Assembly (NCBI GenBank): GCA_964020055.1
Contig: OZ026533.1
Location: 372,001-436,000, forward strand
Length of the DNA stretch: 64,000 nt
Source of the DNA: G964020055 sp964020055
GTDB taxonomy: Bacteria > Pseudomonadota > Alphaproteobacteria > WRAU01 > Hepatincolaceae
Reading direction: 5' to 3'
Part shown: piece by piece, positions 45,150-54,161 of the stretch
Numbering within the stretch: position 1 is the stretch's first letter
Layout: each line of letters begins with the position of its first letter
The notes under the pieces: model-generated
The model's input: the letters and a program-made list of their open reading frames with translations, nothing else
Database searches by the model: none
Told to the model about the DNA's origin: nothing
Position numbers and translations under genes: made by a program

Positions 45150-46676
45150 ATGGCTACATTCAATAAAAGAATCGTAAGAAATTTTTATAAGAATCCTTCA
45201 GTTAATATAGTTTTATAGGAAGCTGTTACTAATGCTATTCAAGCTAAAGCATCTTCTATTAGTATTGATTTAAATTATGACAGAGAGCAACTAGAATTTT
45301 TTATGAATGAAAATATCTACTTATCAGAAATAATAATTACGACAATGGAGAGGGCTTCAATAAAAAATATAGAAGCTTTTATTGACTTTGGAACAGAACA
45401 TAAAAAGGATATAGGGGGAAAAGGGTTAGGAAGAGTTTCTTACTTACAAATAGCAGAGAAAATAAAAGTTGCTAGCAAATATAAAATTGAAAATACATCA
45501 TATTTCACTTCTTTTAATTTTACAGATAGAATAAAAAAACAGATGTAAAAACAGAAAAATTATTTAGTCCCATTTCCCAAAATAAAACTACTATAACATT
45601 ATCATAATTCAAATTAAAGCATCCTAGCATTAAAGAAAAAAGTGTCTATGAAGCTTTAAATAGAAGCTTAAATTATTTTTATTTTTACAAGGAAATGAAA
45701 AAAACAATAAAATCATTATTAATTAATAAAAATATCATATTTATGTCAAAGAAATAGACAAAAATTTTATTTCATATAATAAAAATCTATTGAAAAACTA
45801 GAAAAATATTTTGGATACTATGATTTTTCTCATTTAGACGCAGAAAATATAGAATTTGATTATAAGAAAGATCTCCAAACACAGCGTGATAATGATATAT
45901 ACTTAGCAGATAATTTGGTGAAATATTAGAAAAAGCCTTTTACTAGTCCATTGAATTAGCAAATGAGGTATCGAATGTAAATAAACATCTCTTAGCAAAA
46001 TACATTTTTCACCTTAATTTTATTTTAGAAAAAATAAATAATTTGATAAAAAATAATGATTTAATAGAAAAAGATTTTATGATTTATTATTGAGTAAACA
46101 TAATGATAATATTTATGTAAATAATGTGTGGGCAATAGATGATAAGTTTATGTCATTTACTGATGCATTTAGTGATGTAAGTATAAAAACTATAATACAA
46201 AAAATTCAAGAAGAGAACAATAAAACTGCTTTTTCTAGAGAACCTGATATCACATTGCTATATTCTAATAAAAACAACTCTGGGTATAGAGATGTAGTAA
46301 TTTGTGAACTAAAAGCATTTGGAACAAACAGTCATATAAAAGCGGTCGCTATACCCGAAATCAATTCTAATTTGGGGATTGTAGCTAAAGAAATAGATAA
46401 TATAAATAACATATGGGTTATATTATAACAACATTAGATGAAAAAACACAGGAAATGTACCAACAACAACAAGGTCTAACTGAATTATTCACTAACGGGA
46501 AAGATCCAATATTCTATTTTTATAATAGAAACATTAAAAATAAAAACGGTAAAAAAATATCTTGTCACGTATATATTATTTCACCTGAAACTTTGATAAA
46601 GGATGCTTTTGCAAGAAATAATACATTTTTAAATATCTTAAAGGGCTTACCTGATTCAAAAAAAGAGGCTAAATAA
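45150..46676 (+). pseudogene. Degenerate GHKL ATPase fused to PD-(D/E)XK-like domain (dead defence-type gene)
   Basis: From an ATG at 45150 (preceded by GTAATAAT, no good ribosome site), the translation follows one protein through several stops and frame changes. It has a GHKL N-box fragment EAVTNAIQAKASSI after a TAG at 45216; the G1-like box DNGEGFN in another frame at 45341; and GGKGLGRVSYL near 45420. Further fragments are EKLEKYFGYYDFS and LLLSKHNDN. Then NVWAIDDKF and, from 46250, EPDITLLYS with VVICELKA, an ExK pattern typical of PD-(D/E)XK nucleases. The final 87 codons are in yet another frame. Intact GHKL/nuclease proteins of about 500-700 residues occur in anti-phage loci. The gene is clearly non-functional. 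Confidence 0.8.
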
Positions 46677-46689
46677 TTAGCCTCTTTTT
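46661..46689. terminator. Bidirectional terminator between gene wreck and fruA
   Basis: Stem AAAAGAGGCTAA / TTAGCCTCTTTT with a 4-base ATAA loop; T runs on both strands (TTTTTTTT on plus, TTTTTTT on minus). Located 24 bases from the end of fruA and overlapping the end of the degenerate gene, so it can stop transcription in both directions. Confidence 0.9.
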
Positions 46690-46712
46690 TTTATATATCT
46701 TTTGTTTTTATG

Positions 46713-48602
46713 TTATTTAATAGTTTTTCTTAACATTGCTAATGCTATAGCTGTCACAACAGACCCAACAGCAACTGCAAGCATGTATAACAATACATGA
46801 TTTGCTAAAAACATAACGATCAAACCACCATGAGGAGCAGGAAGAGCTACTTTAAATAACATACTTAAACCACCTGCAATAGCAGATCCTAAAGCTAAGG
46901 CAGGGATTACTCTAATAGGGTTTGCTGCAGCAAAAGGTATAGCTCCTTCTGTTATGAAACTAAGACCCATTATATAGTTAGATTTACCTGCTTCTCTTTC
47001 GTCTTTTGTAAACTTGTTTCTGAAGAATGTTGTAGATAAAGCTATTCCTAAAGCAGGGGTCATTCCACCTGCCATAACAGCAGCCATAGCCATTGATTCA
47101 CCTGCAGCTAAAGATGCAGCACCAAATACATAAGCAGCTTTATTAATTGGACCACCCATATCTATAGCCATCATAGTTCCTAAGATTACACCAAGTACAA
47201 TAGCATTACCTTCACCTATATTATTCAACCAATTAACCAGTCCTTCATTTATAAACTTAACGGGTGAATTAACTAATAATATCATTAATATTCCAGTGAT
47301 TAAAACTGAACTTACAGGAAGTATTAGAATATTTTTAATTCCATCTATACTTTTTGGAAAGGCTTTAAACATTTTCATTAAAAATAAAGTTATATATCCT
47401 GCAATAAAACCAGCTATTATAGCTCCTAAGAAACCAGAACCACCTGCGTTTGCAAAAGCACCACCAACTAAACCTGCTGTAAGGGCTGCTCTATTACCTA
47501 TACTAAACGCTATAAAACCACCAAGTATTGGTACAAATAAACCAAACGCTTGTTTTCCTATATCCATAAATAATTTTGCTGTTTCTGTGGTACTTCCTAA
47601 ACCAGAACCTGCAGTTATACCAGCTAATCTATCAAATAAGAAAGCTAAAGCAATCAATATACCACCACTTACTACAAAGGGAAGCATATATGAAACACCA
47701 GACATTAAATGTTTATATACATCTGCTGTTTTACTTTGAGCAACATTTGTTGCAGAAGAACCTTCTTCACCTTTAGTTGCTTGGTGAATTGTTCCTTTAT
47801 TTCTTATTATAGATAATAATAAATCTTTAGCATTTTTTATACCTTCAGCTGCTGCAACTTTTATAACTTGTTTACCTGCAAATCTGTTAGTTTCTACGTT
47901 TTTATTAATAGCTAAAATCACTCCGTGGGCACGTTTTATTTCATCTGGAGTTAACTCATTTTCAACTCCATTTGCACCATTAGTTTCAACTTTGATTTCT
48001 ATATTTAACGATTTTGCTGCTTTAGTTAAAGCTTCAGCTGCCATGTATGTATGTGCAATTCCTACCGGACAAGCAGTCACAGCCACAATAAAATATTTAG
48101 TTGGAGTTTTTTTATTAGTTTGAATCTCTGTAGACGATGGATTTGGGTTATTGTATCTATTAATAGTTGTTATTATATCTTCTTCAGAAGTTGCATTTAA
48201 TAAATCTTTTTTAAAGTTTTCATCTAATAATAAAGCTGATAACTTACCTAAAATTTCTACATGTTCCGATTTTGCATTTTGTGGTACAGCTAGCATAAAG
48301 AATATATGAGCAGGGGCATTATCTAAAGATTTATAATCAACACCATTTATACTTCTTGCAAAAATAATAGCAGGTGCATCTATTACATAAGAACTTTTAG
48401 CATGAGGAATAGCAACACCATCACCAATACCTGTAGTTGTTTGCATTTCTCTAGCTTTTACATCATTCACAAAACCTGATAAATCTGAAATTTTTCCTTG
48501 CTTCTCTAATAATGTAGCTATTTCTTTTATAACATCGTCTTTTTCTGTTGCTTTAAGATCTAAAATAACTAAATCTTTTGTTATTAAATCTGTGATATTC
48601 AT
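46713..48602 (-). CDS. fruA: PTS fructose-specific EIIABC component
   Basis: 629 residues in the order EIIA (1-150, phospho-His67 in DGVAIPHAKSS), EIIB (about 167-265, phospho-Cys178 in VTACPVGIAHT) and EIIC (about 290-629, GGIL and NPIRVIPALALGSAIAG). It imports fructose and delivers fructose-1-phosphate, the substrate of the kinase encoded upstream. HPr and enzyme I are not in the window and must be supplied elsewhere. No HPr-like FPr domain is fused. Last gene of fruK-fruA. Confidence 0.95.
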   Translation of the reverse strand: MNITDLITKDLVILDLKATEKDDVIKEIATLLEKQGKISDLSGFVNDVKAREMQTTTGIGDGVAIPHAKSSYVIDAPAIIFARSINGVDYKSLDNAPAHIFFMLAVPQNAKSEHVEILGKLSALLLDENFKKDLLNATSEEDIITTINRYNNPNPSSTEIQTNKKTPTKYFIVAVTACPVGIAHTYMAAEALTKAAKSLNIEIKVETNGANGVENELTPDEIKRAHGVILAINKNVETNRFAGKQVIKVAAAEGIKNAKDLLLSIIRNKGTIHQATKGEEGSSATNVAQSKTADVYKHLMSGVSYMLPFVVSGGILIALAFLFDRLAGITAGSGLGSTTETAKLFMDIGKQAFGLFVPILGGFIAFSIGNRAALTAGLVGGAFANAGGSGFLGAIIAGFIAGYITLFLMKMFKAFPKSIDGIKNILILPVSSVLITGILMILLVNSPVKFINEGLVNWLNNIGEGNAIVLGVILGTMMAIDMGGPINKAAYVFGAASLAAGESMAMAAVMAGGMTPALGIALSTTFFRNKFTKDEREAGKSNYIMGLSFITEGAIPFAAANPIRVIPALALGSAIAGGLSMLFKVALPAPHGGLIVMFLANHVLLYMLAVAVGSVVTAIALAMLRKTIK

Positions 48603-48752
48603 ACAAATCTCCTAAAATTTGTTTACTTATTTTAATAATCAATAACTCAATTAAAAAACATTTTATGTATAAAAATAGCATTATTGAAAGTATAAGATTT
48701 ACTCAAATAATATAATCAATACATATAATACACAAGTTATAAATTATAACTT

Positions 48753-49667
48753 TTAAATTTTATTGATTTCAATTTTTGATAAATAGTCTTTTATTCCTTC
48801 TTTTGATGCTAAAGTATGAGATGTAATAGTAGCACAGGCAGTTGCTATAGAAAATTTATAACATTCTGCAGGTGTTTTACCTTGAGATGCTGCATAAATA
48901 AATCCAGCTACCATTGAATCACCAGCACCAACTGTATTGATAAACTTGATTGTCATACCTAATGATCGATAAGATGATTTATTATTCATGTATAGTGACC
49001 CATCTTTACCAAGAGATACTATAATATTTTCTACACCTAGATCTAATAATTGTCGACCAGCTTTTATAATATCATCATCATTTTTTATAGGGGTTTTTAA
49101 TAAATCTTCTAATTCATGAATATTAGGTTTTATTAAAAAGTTATTATGAAGGTTTTCTTTTATACTATCACCTCTAGTATCTAAAACTACTTTTATACCT
49201 TTAAGTGAAGAAGCTATTTTTTTATATATATTTTGAGATAAAGAACTAGGTATGCTACCAGAACAAACTAAAAAATCACCAGATTTTAAAGTATTTGATA
49301 TCAGTTGAATAAGTTCGTTTTCTTGTTTAGAAGATATAATAGGAGAAATTCCTGCAATTTCTAATTCTGTATTTTCCAATGTTTGCTTAATTTTAATATT
49401 AATTCTATTTGGCTGGTCAATAGTAATAAATTTGGTAGAAATATTTAAACTATTTAATTCTTCTATAATTTTAGAACCTGTAAAACCACCAACAAAACCT
49501 AAAGATGGAGCATCAATGTCTAAATTTCTAAGCACTTTAGATACATTTATTCCTTTTCCTCCTGTTGAAATTACACTATCGTTAGGTAAGTTTAACATAT
49601 TCTTTTTTAGCTCACTTACATGTATATGATAGTCTAAAGCAGGATTTAAAGTTAATGTATATATCAT
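48753..49667 (-). CDS. fruK: 1-phosphofructokinase
   Basis: 304 residues of the PfkB family. STGGKGINVSKVL near residue 35 and the C-terminal anion-hole motif NTVGAGDSMVAGF. The gene partner (fruA, 150 bases downstream) identifies it as FruK (fructose-1-phosphate to fructose-1,6-bisphosphate) rather than PfkB or tagatose kinase. An operator-like inverted repeat lies 91 bases upstream. Confidence 0.92.
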   Translation of the reverse strand: MIYTLTLNPALDYHIHVSELKKNMLNLPNDSVISTGGKGINVSKVLRNLDIDAPSLGFVGGFTGSKIIEELNSLNISTKFITIDQPNRINIKIKQTLENTELEIAGISPIISSKQENELIQLISNTLKSGDFLVCSGSIPSSLSQNIYKKIASSLKGIKVVLDTRGDSIKENLHNNFLIKPNIHELEDLLKTPIKNDDDIIKAGRQLLDLGVENIIVSLGKDGSLYMNNKSSYRSLGMTIKFINTVGAGDSMVAGFIYAASQGKTPAECYKFSIATACATITSHTLASKEGIKDYLSKIEINKI

Positions 49668-49757
49668 TTTTCACACCTAGATTTATTGAAACTAATAAAA
49701 TTTACCTTCAATATTATAACATAATAAAACAATATATTGTTAAGCTATTTGATTATT

Positions 49758-49796
49758 AATCATGATCAAATTTAAGTTTTAATTTTGATCATGATT
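49758..49796. promoter_or_regulatory. Inverted repeat upstream of fruK, candidate operator
   Basis: 13-bp arms AATCATGATCAAA and TTTGATCATGATT separated by 13 bases; each arm itself contains the palindrome TGATCA. Position 91-129 bases before the fruK start suits a repressor or activator site for the fruK-fruA operon. No T run follows on the minus strand, so it is not an obvious terminator. No fruR-like gene lies in the window. Confidence 0.5.
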
Positions 49797-50135
49797 GCTT
49801 TAATATACTATAATTTTCTCTAAAAATTCCTTGTCAGGAATTAAAATAAACTTATTAGCCTAGAAAAACCAGTGTTTTTATGTATTTCTCATAATATAAA
49901 TTATGCGACTAAAATGTTTTTCACAAATATACTATACTACTTTTACAATTTATCAAACTAAACTAGTTACTACTACTTATAAGTTTTATGATTAATACTT
50001 ACTAGTTAATAGTTAATAATTATTATAGAATATTATGCTTTTCAAGAATTACAATAAACAATTTAAGAAGTTTGTCTGTATAAATGTATAAATTTTTATA
50101 ATTTTATAATATGATTTGAAAATTTTAAGAATATT

Positions 50136-50168
50136 GTTTGATGTATAATTTATTACAATACATCAAAC
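50136..50168. repeat. Perfect 11-bp inverted repeat
   Basis: GTTTGATGTAT and ATACATCAAAC around an 11-base A/T spacer, about 70 bases from the end of the small secreted-peptide gene. It may be an operator, part of an element boundary, or a poor terminator; nothing in the sequence decides. Confidence 0.5.
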
Positions 50169-50235
50169 ACGAGAGTTAAAATGAAATAAAAAATATAAAT
50201 ATTTCAAATATTAATTAGTTGTTGTATATATGATT

Positions 50236-50427
50236 TTAATTTCTACAACCACCTTTTGCTTGGCAATGTTTCCATTCATTGCTACCTACATCAGGACCTT
50301 CTCCACATGCATTATTAATTTTGCACCACAAAGGAGATCCTCCTATTAGTTGGGCATGTAAATTCGCAGTTACAGAAATAGTAATAATAAATAATAATAA
50401 TATTGATAATAAAATAAATGTTTTCAT
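50236..50427 (-). CDS. Small secreted cysteine-containing peptide
   Basis: 63 residues. A signal peptide (MKTF then about 17 hydrophobic residues, likely cleavage after NLHA at residue 25) and a mature part of about 38 residues with four cysteines (spacing C-x5-C-x12-C-x5-C), Trp, Gly and Asn rich. AAGGAA lies upstream of the ATG. No family recognised; the cysteine pattern suggests two disulfides. It follows gpD of the tail module on the same strand, so it may be a cargo gene of the phage element, but it could equally be chromosomal. Confidence 0.65.
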   Translation of the reverse strand: MKTFILLSILLLFIITISVTANLHAQLIGGSPLWCKINNACGEGPDVGSNEWKHCQAKGGCRN

Positions 50428-50517
50428 GAATAATTTCCTTGTTTTTATTTTGTTTGTACACTACCTATAACATTTAATAAATCATTAGTCAAATGAATAT
50501 AATTATTAGAAAAAACT

Positions 50518-51453
50518 TTAATTATTTTTTATTTTTACTGCTAGAATATAGTTTACGTAAGTATTATTATATTTATGTATAACTTTTTCTATTCTATATT
50601 TACCACTAAACTGACTATATTTTCCTGTGGAGTTATTTATAATCATATGTAACCCAGCTTGCAAATCAGGGTCACCTTGTTTTAAGTTTAATTCTATATA
50701 TTCAGTCTCTGAAATTTCCATGTATTTACTTTGTAAATATATATTTTTTAAACTTGGATCTATATCGTTTGATAATGTTACATATGGCTCTTTACCTTGC
50801 TTGATGCTTTCTATTTCACCTTGTTTTATATTCCAACTATTATAAATTACTCCTTGGTGATAATTAGAAATATAGTCACGCTTTTTTAGATTAAGTATAT
50901 TACTTATCTTGATACAAACAGATTTCTTTTCATCTTTATGTATAAACGTAAGCTTATTATCTTTTATTGTTACTAAAGCATAAAATATTTCAGATAATTC
51001 TGCTAATATTTCTAAATTTGTTTTATTATCTTGTAATAAATATTTTATTTTTTTGTTTTTAAAACTCTTTTCTATTTGTAACTCAAGCTTTAGGTCGTTA
51101 GCTATAGTTGCTAATATTTCTCCTAAAGTTTTATCTTTGAAAACTCTGTTAAGTTTTATTTTCCCTTCAGATAAATCTTTAGATAAACATTTTATAAATA
51201 TACTTGTTGATGTAGCATCTATATTATGAGCAATATATTTCCCCATTCTATAGAGATTGACACCATATCCAATGGCAATTTCTATATCCGACTTCTCTTT
51301 TGGAATTTCTATAGCATTATCATTGTTATTTATAGTTATATCTAAACTATCTAATTGAAGACCAATATTTTCTTCTATTGTAAAATCTGATAGGCGCTTG
51401 GTAGCTAGTTCATTGATTTTACCGTTGATATATACTTCTTTAATTAATTCCAT
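50518..51453 (-). CDS. P2 gpD-like tail hub / late control protein
   Basis: 311 residues. The beta-rich N-terminus (IEENIGLQLDSLDITI) and middle domain (KTLGEILATIANDLKLE) follow the gpD/gp27-like hub pattern: the baseplate hub on which the gpV spike sits. As in P2 it is the last gene of the tail operon (T-U-X-D). It overlaps gpX by 10 bases. Somewhat shorter than the 387 residues of P2 gpD. Confidence 0.85.
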   Translation of the reverse strand: MELIKEVYINGKINELATKRLSDFTIEENIGLQLDSLDITINNNDNAIEIPKEKSDIEIAIGYGVNLYRMGKYIAHNIDATSTSIFIKCLSKDLSEGKIKLNRVFKDKTLGEILATIANDLKLELQIEKSFKNKKIKYLLQDNKTNLEILAELSEIFYALVTIKDNKLTFIHKDEKKSVCIKISNILNLKKRDYISNYHQGVIYNSWNIKQGEIESIKQGKEPYVTLSNDIDPSLKNIYLQSKYMEISETEYIELNLKQGDPDLQAGLHMIINNSTGKYSQFSGKYRIEKVIHKYNNTYVNYILAVKIKNN

Positions 51454-51647
51454 AATGTCAATCTACTTTGTCTTTCTTTTTTTATTTCTGGTAATTCTAT
51501 CTCCAATCCTTTTTTTATATAATAACCTTGTGTATACAAAAAGCTATTAGCTTTTAATACTTGTTCTAAATATCCAAAACTACTACCATAATTTTTATAA
51601 ACTATCTCATCTAATGTTTCATTTGATCTTTTTACTATATATTTCAT
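51444..51647 (-). CDS. P2 gpX-like tail protein with LysM-like fold
   Basis: 67 residues, the same length as P2 gpX. Pattern MKYIVKRSNETLDEIVYKNYG, then VLKAN and KKGLEIELPEI, as in LysM-like tail protein X. Overlaps gpU by one base and gpD by ten, indicating coupled translation. Confidence 0.88.
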   Translation of the reverse strand: MKYIVKRSNETLDEIVYKNYGSSFGYLEQVLKANSFLYTQGYYIKKGLEIELPEIKKERQSRLTLWN

Positions 51648-52171
51648 TATTGATACTTTTTTAAATTAATTGTAAATTCTATTTTCAAAGCATTCATACC
51701 TGATATAAAATGCTCATTATCTTGTTGTATTCTTTCTATATACCATTCGCCCTTTTCTCCACATTTATGATGTTTACCTTCCGCATCTACAATATGCCAC
51801 TTAACTCCTTGGTTTGCGTAATCTTTTAATTGATCAAAAGATTTAACCCCTGCAGCAAGACTAGTTTGTTTATTCCCTGTAATTATTTGTTGAGAATATA
51901 TAACTCCTTTTAAAGATATATCACAGCTTGTTTTATCTGCTTGATAAGATAGCTGCGTAGATGTCTTCTTATTATCAGCATCTGTGTTATTGACACTTTC
52001 TGGAACTTCCCAACCATAAGTTATATCTTGTGATAAATTGCTAATATATATATTTTCTGATTTTAATGAGAATACAAAACAAAAATTACTATCTGTTTTT
52101 TTTGTATTTCCTGATGATTTATTACTTTCTGCTACAACTAGGCATATTTGATTTTCTATATGTGATGTCAT
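51647..52171 (-). CDS. P2 gpU-like tail protein
   Basis: 174 residues. The C-terminal pattern GEWYIERIQQDNEHF...ALKIEFTINLKKY is the hallmark of gpU, a tail-end protein that caps the tube. AAAGGTAAAAA precedes the ATG. Length is close to P2 gpU (159). Confidence 0.88.
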   Translation of the reverse strand: MTSHIENQICLVVAESNKSSGNTKKTDSNFCFVFSLKSENIYISNLSQDITYGWEVPESVNNTDADNKKTSTQLSYQADKTSCDISLKGVIYSQQIITGNKQTSLAAGVKSFDQLKDYANQGVKWHIVDAEGKHHKCGEKGEWYIERIQQDNEHFISGMNALKIEFTINLKKYQ

Positions 52172-52205
52172 TTTTTACCTTTGACTTTATAAGTTTTTAT
52201 TTTTA

Positions 52206-53615
52206 TTAAGCACATGCCATAGATTTATTAATACTACGTACTACTTCTTGAGCAATATCTGTACTTTTTGCAGAATAAGAATTTATTGTTATATTATAAG
52301 TTGCTTTGTGTTTTTCTACTTTTGTAGTTTGTGTTAAATCTTTTGGTGTATGGTTTTGCTTTACACTTTCTGTGGTTGTATTGTTAATTTCTAATTTTTT
52401 GTTTCCTATAAAAAAACCAGCTACTCCATCTATTACGCTTGATAACCATTTGAAAATACTACAATTAGAAATCCAATCAAAAAACGAACTAAACCACTGT
52501 TTTAAAGTATCCCAATTATCTATTATTAAAGATGCAGCTGTTGCAATCAATGATAATATTGCAAGAAAAGGATTAGCCTTCATAACTATATTCAACCCCT
52601 TCATAATAGAAGTTACCATTTTTATAGGTGACTGAATTATTTTTGCAATAGTGGCTAATATACTTAATCCTTTACTAAATTTGAAAATTTTTGATATACC
52701 AAAACCTGATTTAAATAATTTTGTGAACACATTAAAAGTTGTATTTACACCAAATTTTAAATATTTAAATATTTTGCTTAATTTCAGTAATGCTTTAGAG
52801 AATTTCCTAATTTTACCTGTAGAGAACAGAGATGAAAATGATACTTTTAAGAAAGTAAATGCTATTTTTATACTGTTTGTAAATAAATTAAATACTTTTA
52901 TCAATATTTTTATAGATTTAGAAATTTTTTCATATATCGATATAAAACTAAACAATGAAGTTACTGCAACTACTACTATTCCAATTATATTGCTGATTTT
53001 TTCATTAGCTTTTACAAAATTATCAATTGAGATGATAATTTTAGCAAAAAAACTATCTATAGCTTCAGTTTCAGGTGTTTTTATATTTAGAAAAGCTTCT
53101 GATAAATTATCTAAAGCCTCCTGAGTTTTTCTTGTTGCTTTTGTGGTATGTTCAGAAAAAGAAGATATAATAAATTTCAATTGGCTGAATTCTTTGTTTA
53201 AACTTTCATTAAGACTTACTACAGCATCAAATGTGCTATGGCATATGCCATCATCGGATAAACTAATATTATTAGTAGATTGTTTTGTTATATTGTTGAT
53301 ATTTCTTTTTTCTATATTCTTATCAAAACTAGTAGCTGAATTGGAATTAAAAAGATTATTTGATTTAAATAATGAACAAAATGCATCAATAGTTGTTATA
53401 AACTTGTTTAATTCTTCATGAGAAGCTTTAATATCTCTATTAAACTTACTCATTTCATTTTCTTGTTTTTTCAAACATGAAGTACTTTTATCTAAAATCT
53501 GTTTTAAATGTTTTCCAGTGTTAGAAGACTCTTTAAAAACTTTTGCTAAATTATTAAAAAACACAGAAAATTTGTGTTCTAGTTCTACAACTATTGATGA
53601 TTTTGTCCCAGCCAT
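52206..53615 (-). CDS. Tail tape-measure protein (P2 gpT-like)
   Basis: 469 residues. A helical N-terminal half, a central hydrophobic helix (about residues 213-235), a membrane-like stretch FLAILSLIATAASLIIDNW near residue 350 and the WDTLKQWFSSFFDWISN motif common near the C-terminus of gpT tape measures. The start ATG overlaps the stop of the E' frame (TAATG), as in P2. At about 1.5 angstrom per residue it predicts a tail of about 70 nm, roughly half that of P2 (gpT 815 residues). Confidence 0.85.
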   Translation of the reverse strand: MAGTKSSIVVELEHKFSVFFNNLAKVFKESSNTGKHLKQILDKSTSCLKKQENEMSKFNRDIKASHEELNKFITTIDAFCSLFKSNNLFNSNSATSFDKNIEKRNINNITKQSTNNISLSDDGICHSTFDAVVSLNESLNKEFSQLKFIISSFSEHTTKATRKTQEALDNLSEAFLNIKTPETEAIDSFFAKIIISIDNFVKANEKISNIIGIVVVAVTSLFSFISIYEKISKSIKILIKVFNLFTNSIKIAFTFLKVSFSSLFSTGKIRKFSKALLKLSKIFKYLKFGVNTTFNVFTKLFKSGFGISKIFKFSKGLSILATIAKIIQSPIKMVTSIMKGLNIVMKANPFLAILSLIATAASLIIDNWDTLKQWFSSFFDWISNCSIFKWLSSVIDGVAGFFIGNKKLEINNTTTESVKQNHTPKDLTQTTKVEKHKATYNITINSYSAKSTDIAQEVVRSINKSMACA

Positions 53616-53785
53616 TATTTCTTTTTCTCTCTTTCATATTGATCGGCTAATAAAGCAAGCCACATATTAATATCGCTAAGTGGTAATGCCCATAGCTCAC
53701 TTGGTTGCCAATGTAAATGCATTGCTAAAATCAGTAAAGCTTCTTCTATTGAGCTTGGGTATCCTCTACCCTGGCTTCGTTTCCC
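53615..53785 (-). CDS. E' extension of gpE, read by -1 frameshift (gpE+E' protein)
   Basis: Reading shifts to the -1 frame at the heptamer on 53785-53779, giving 54 further codons to a TAA at 53617-53615 and a 166-residue fusion. The extension contains IEEALLILAMHLHWQPSEL and ends in a charged tail (QYEREKKK). HWQPSEL matches the H-W-P-P-S-E-L core of P2 GpE'-type proteins. The E' stop overlaps the tape-measure start. As in P2 and lambda, the short and the frameshifted form are expected to chaperone the tape measure. Confidence 0.82.
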   Translation of the reverse strand, partial: GKRSQGRGYPSSIEEALLILAMHLHWQPSELWALPLSDINMWLALLADQYEREKKK

Positions 53786-54114
53786 AATAAACCCAATATT
53801 TTTGCTATAATGTTTGGTGTATCTGTTAAGCTCATTTTATTTAGAAACTCCATATTAATTCTTGGTAAAGTAATTCTACTCAATAAAATCAACCAACTAT
53901 CAACATCACTTTCGAATATTTTCATCAAAGAAAGTCCTCTTAAATCACCTGCTGTTGGTTCTCTAAATGAAACTGAATTTAAATATTTAAAGTTACCATC
54001 ATCATTTAAGCCTATTATTAAAGGATTGGCGAATTTATAAGTATTATTTGTTGTATTTACGGTATCATCTTGATGTTCCTGAATTCTGTTAATACCATTT
54101 CCTAAATTATTCAT
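53746..54114 (-). CDS. Tail assembly chaperone gpE
   Basis: 122 residues. Pattern SVSFREPTAGDLRGLSLMKIFESD is that of Mu/P2-type tail assembly chaperones (Phage_TAC family). It ends with VEDTQAQ at 53746. The main product of a gene whose end is bypassed by -1 frameshifting. It lies between the tail tube (FII) and the tape measure, the invariable place of this gene. Confidence 0.85.
   Translation of the reverse strand: MNNLGNGINRIQEHQDDTVNTTNNTYKFANPLIIGLNDDGNFKYLNSVSFREPTAGDLRGLSLMKIFESDVDSWLILLSRITLPRINMEFLNKMSLTDTPNIIAKILGLLGNEARVEDTQAQ
53757..53785 (-). promoter_or_regulatory. Programmed -1 ribosomal frameshift signal
   Basis: On the minus strand: slippery heptamer G GGA AAC (53785-53779), in the zero frame of gpE, then a 7-base spacer GAAGCCA, then a stem-loop GGGTA-GAGGA-TACCC (53771-53757), extendable outward by AGC/GCT across a 2x2 internal loop. 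The -1 frame reads GGG AAA and enters E'. Confidence 0.85.
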
Positions 54115-54161
54115 ATTAAACCTTACTTATTTTTATATTAATATTGCTTTGATAAAATGTA

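Larger units (their letters stand above)
49668..50235. other. 568-base intergenic region with two perfect inverted repeats
   Basis: No gene supported. Contains the presumed fruK promoter, an inverted repeat with 13-bp arms at 49758-49796, a small hairpin AATTCCT / AGGAATT at 49825-49842, and an 11-bp inverted repeat at 50136-50168 followed by a dead-end ATGAAATAA. Otherwise AT-rich sequence without recognisable content. It separates the chromosomal genes from the phage-derived block and could hold the end of that element. Confidence 0.6.

Noticed and set aside
47296..47739. 147-codon plus-strand frame opposite fruA
   Set aside because: Shadow of the EIIC domain; Pro/Ala/Lys composition typical of the antisense of membrane helices, and no start context.
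52306..53421. Three long plus-strand frames opposite the tape-measure gene
   Set aside because: They are antisense shadows of a low-complexity Lys/Ile/Ser-rich gene; sense strand has the tape-measure motifs and the coupled start.
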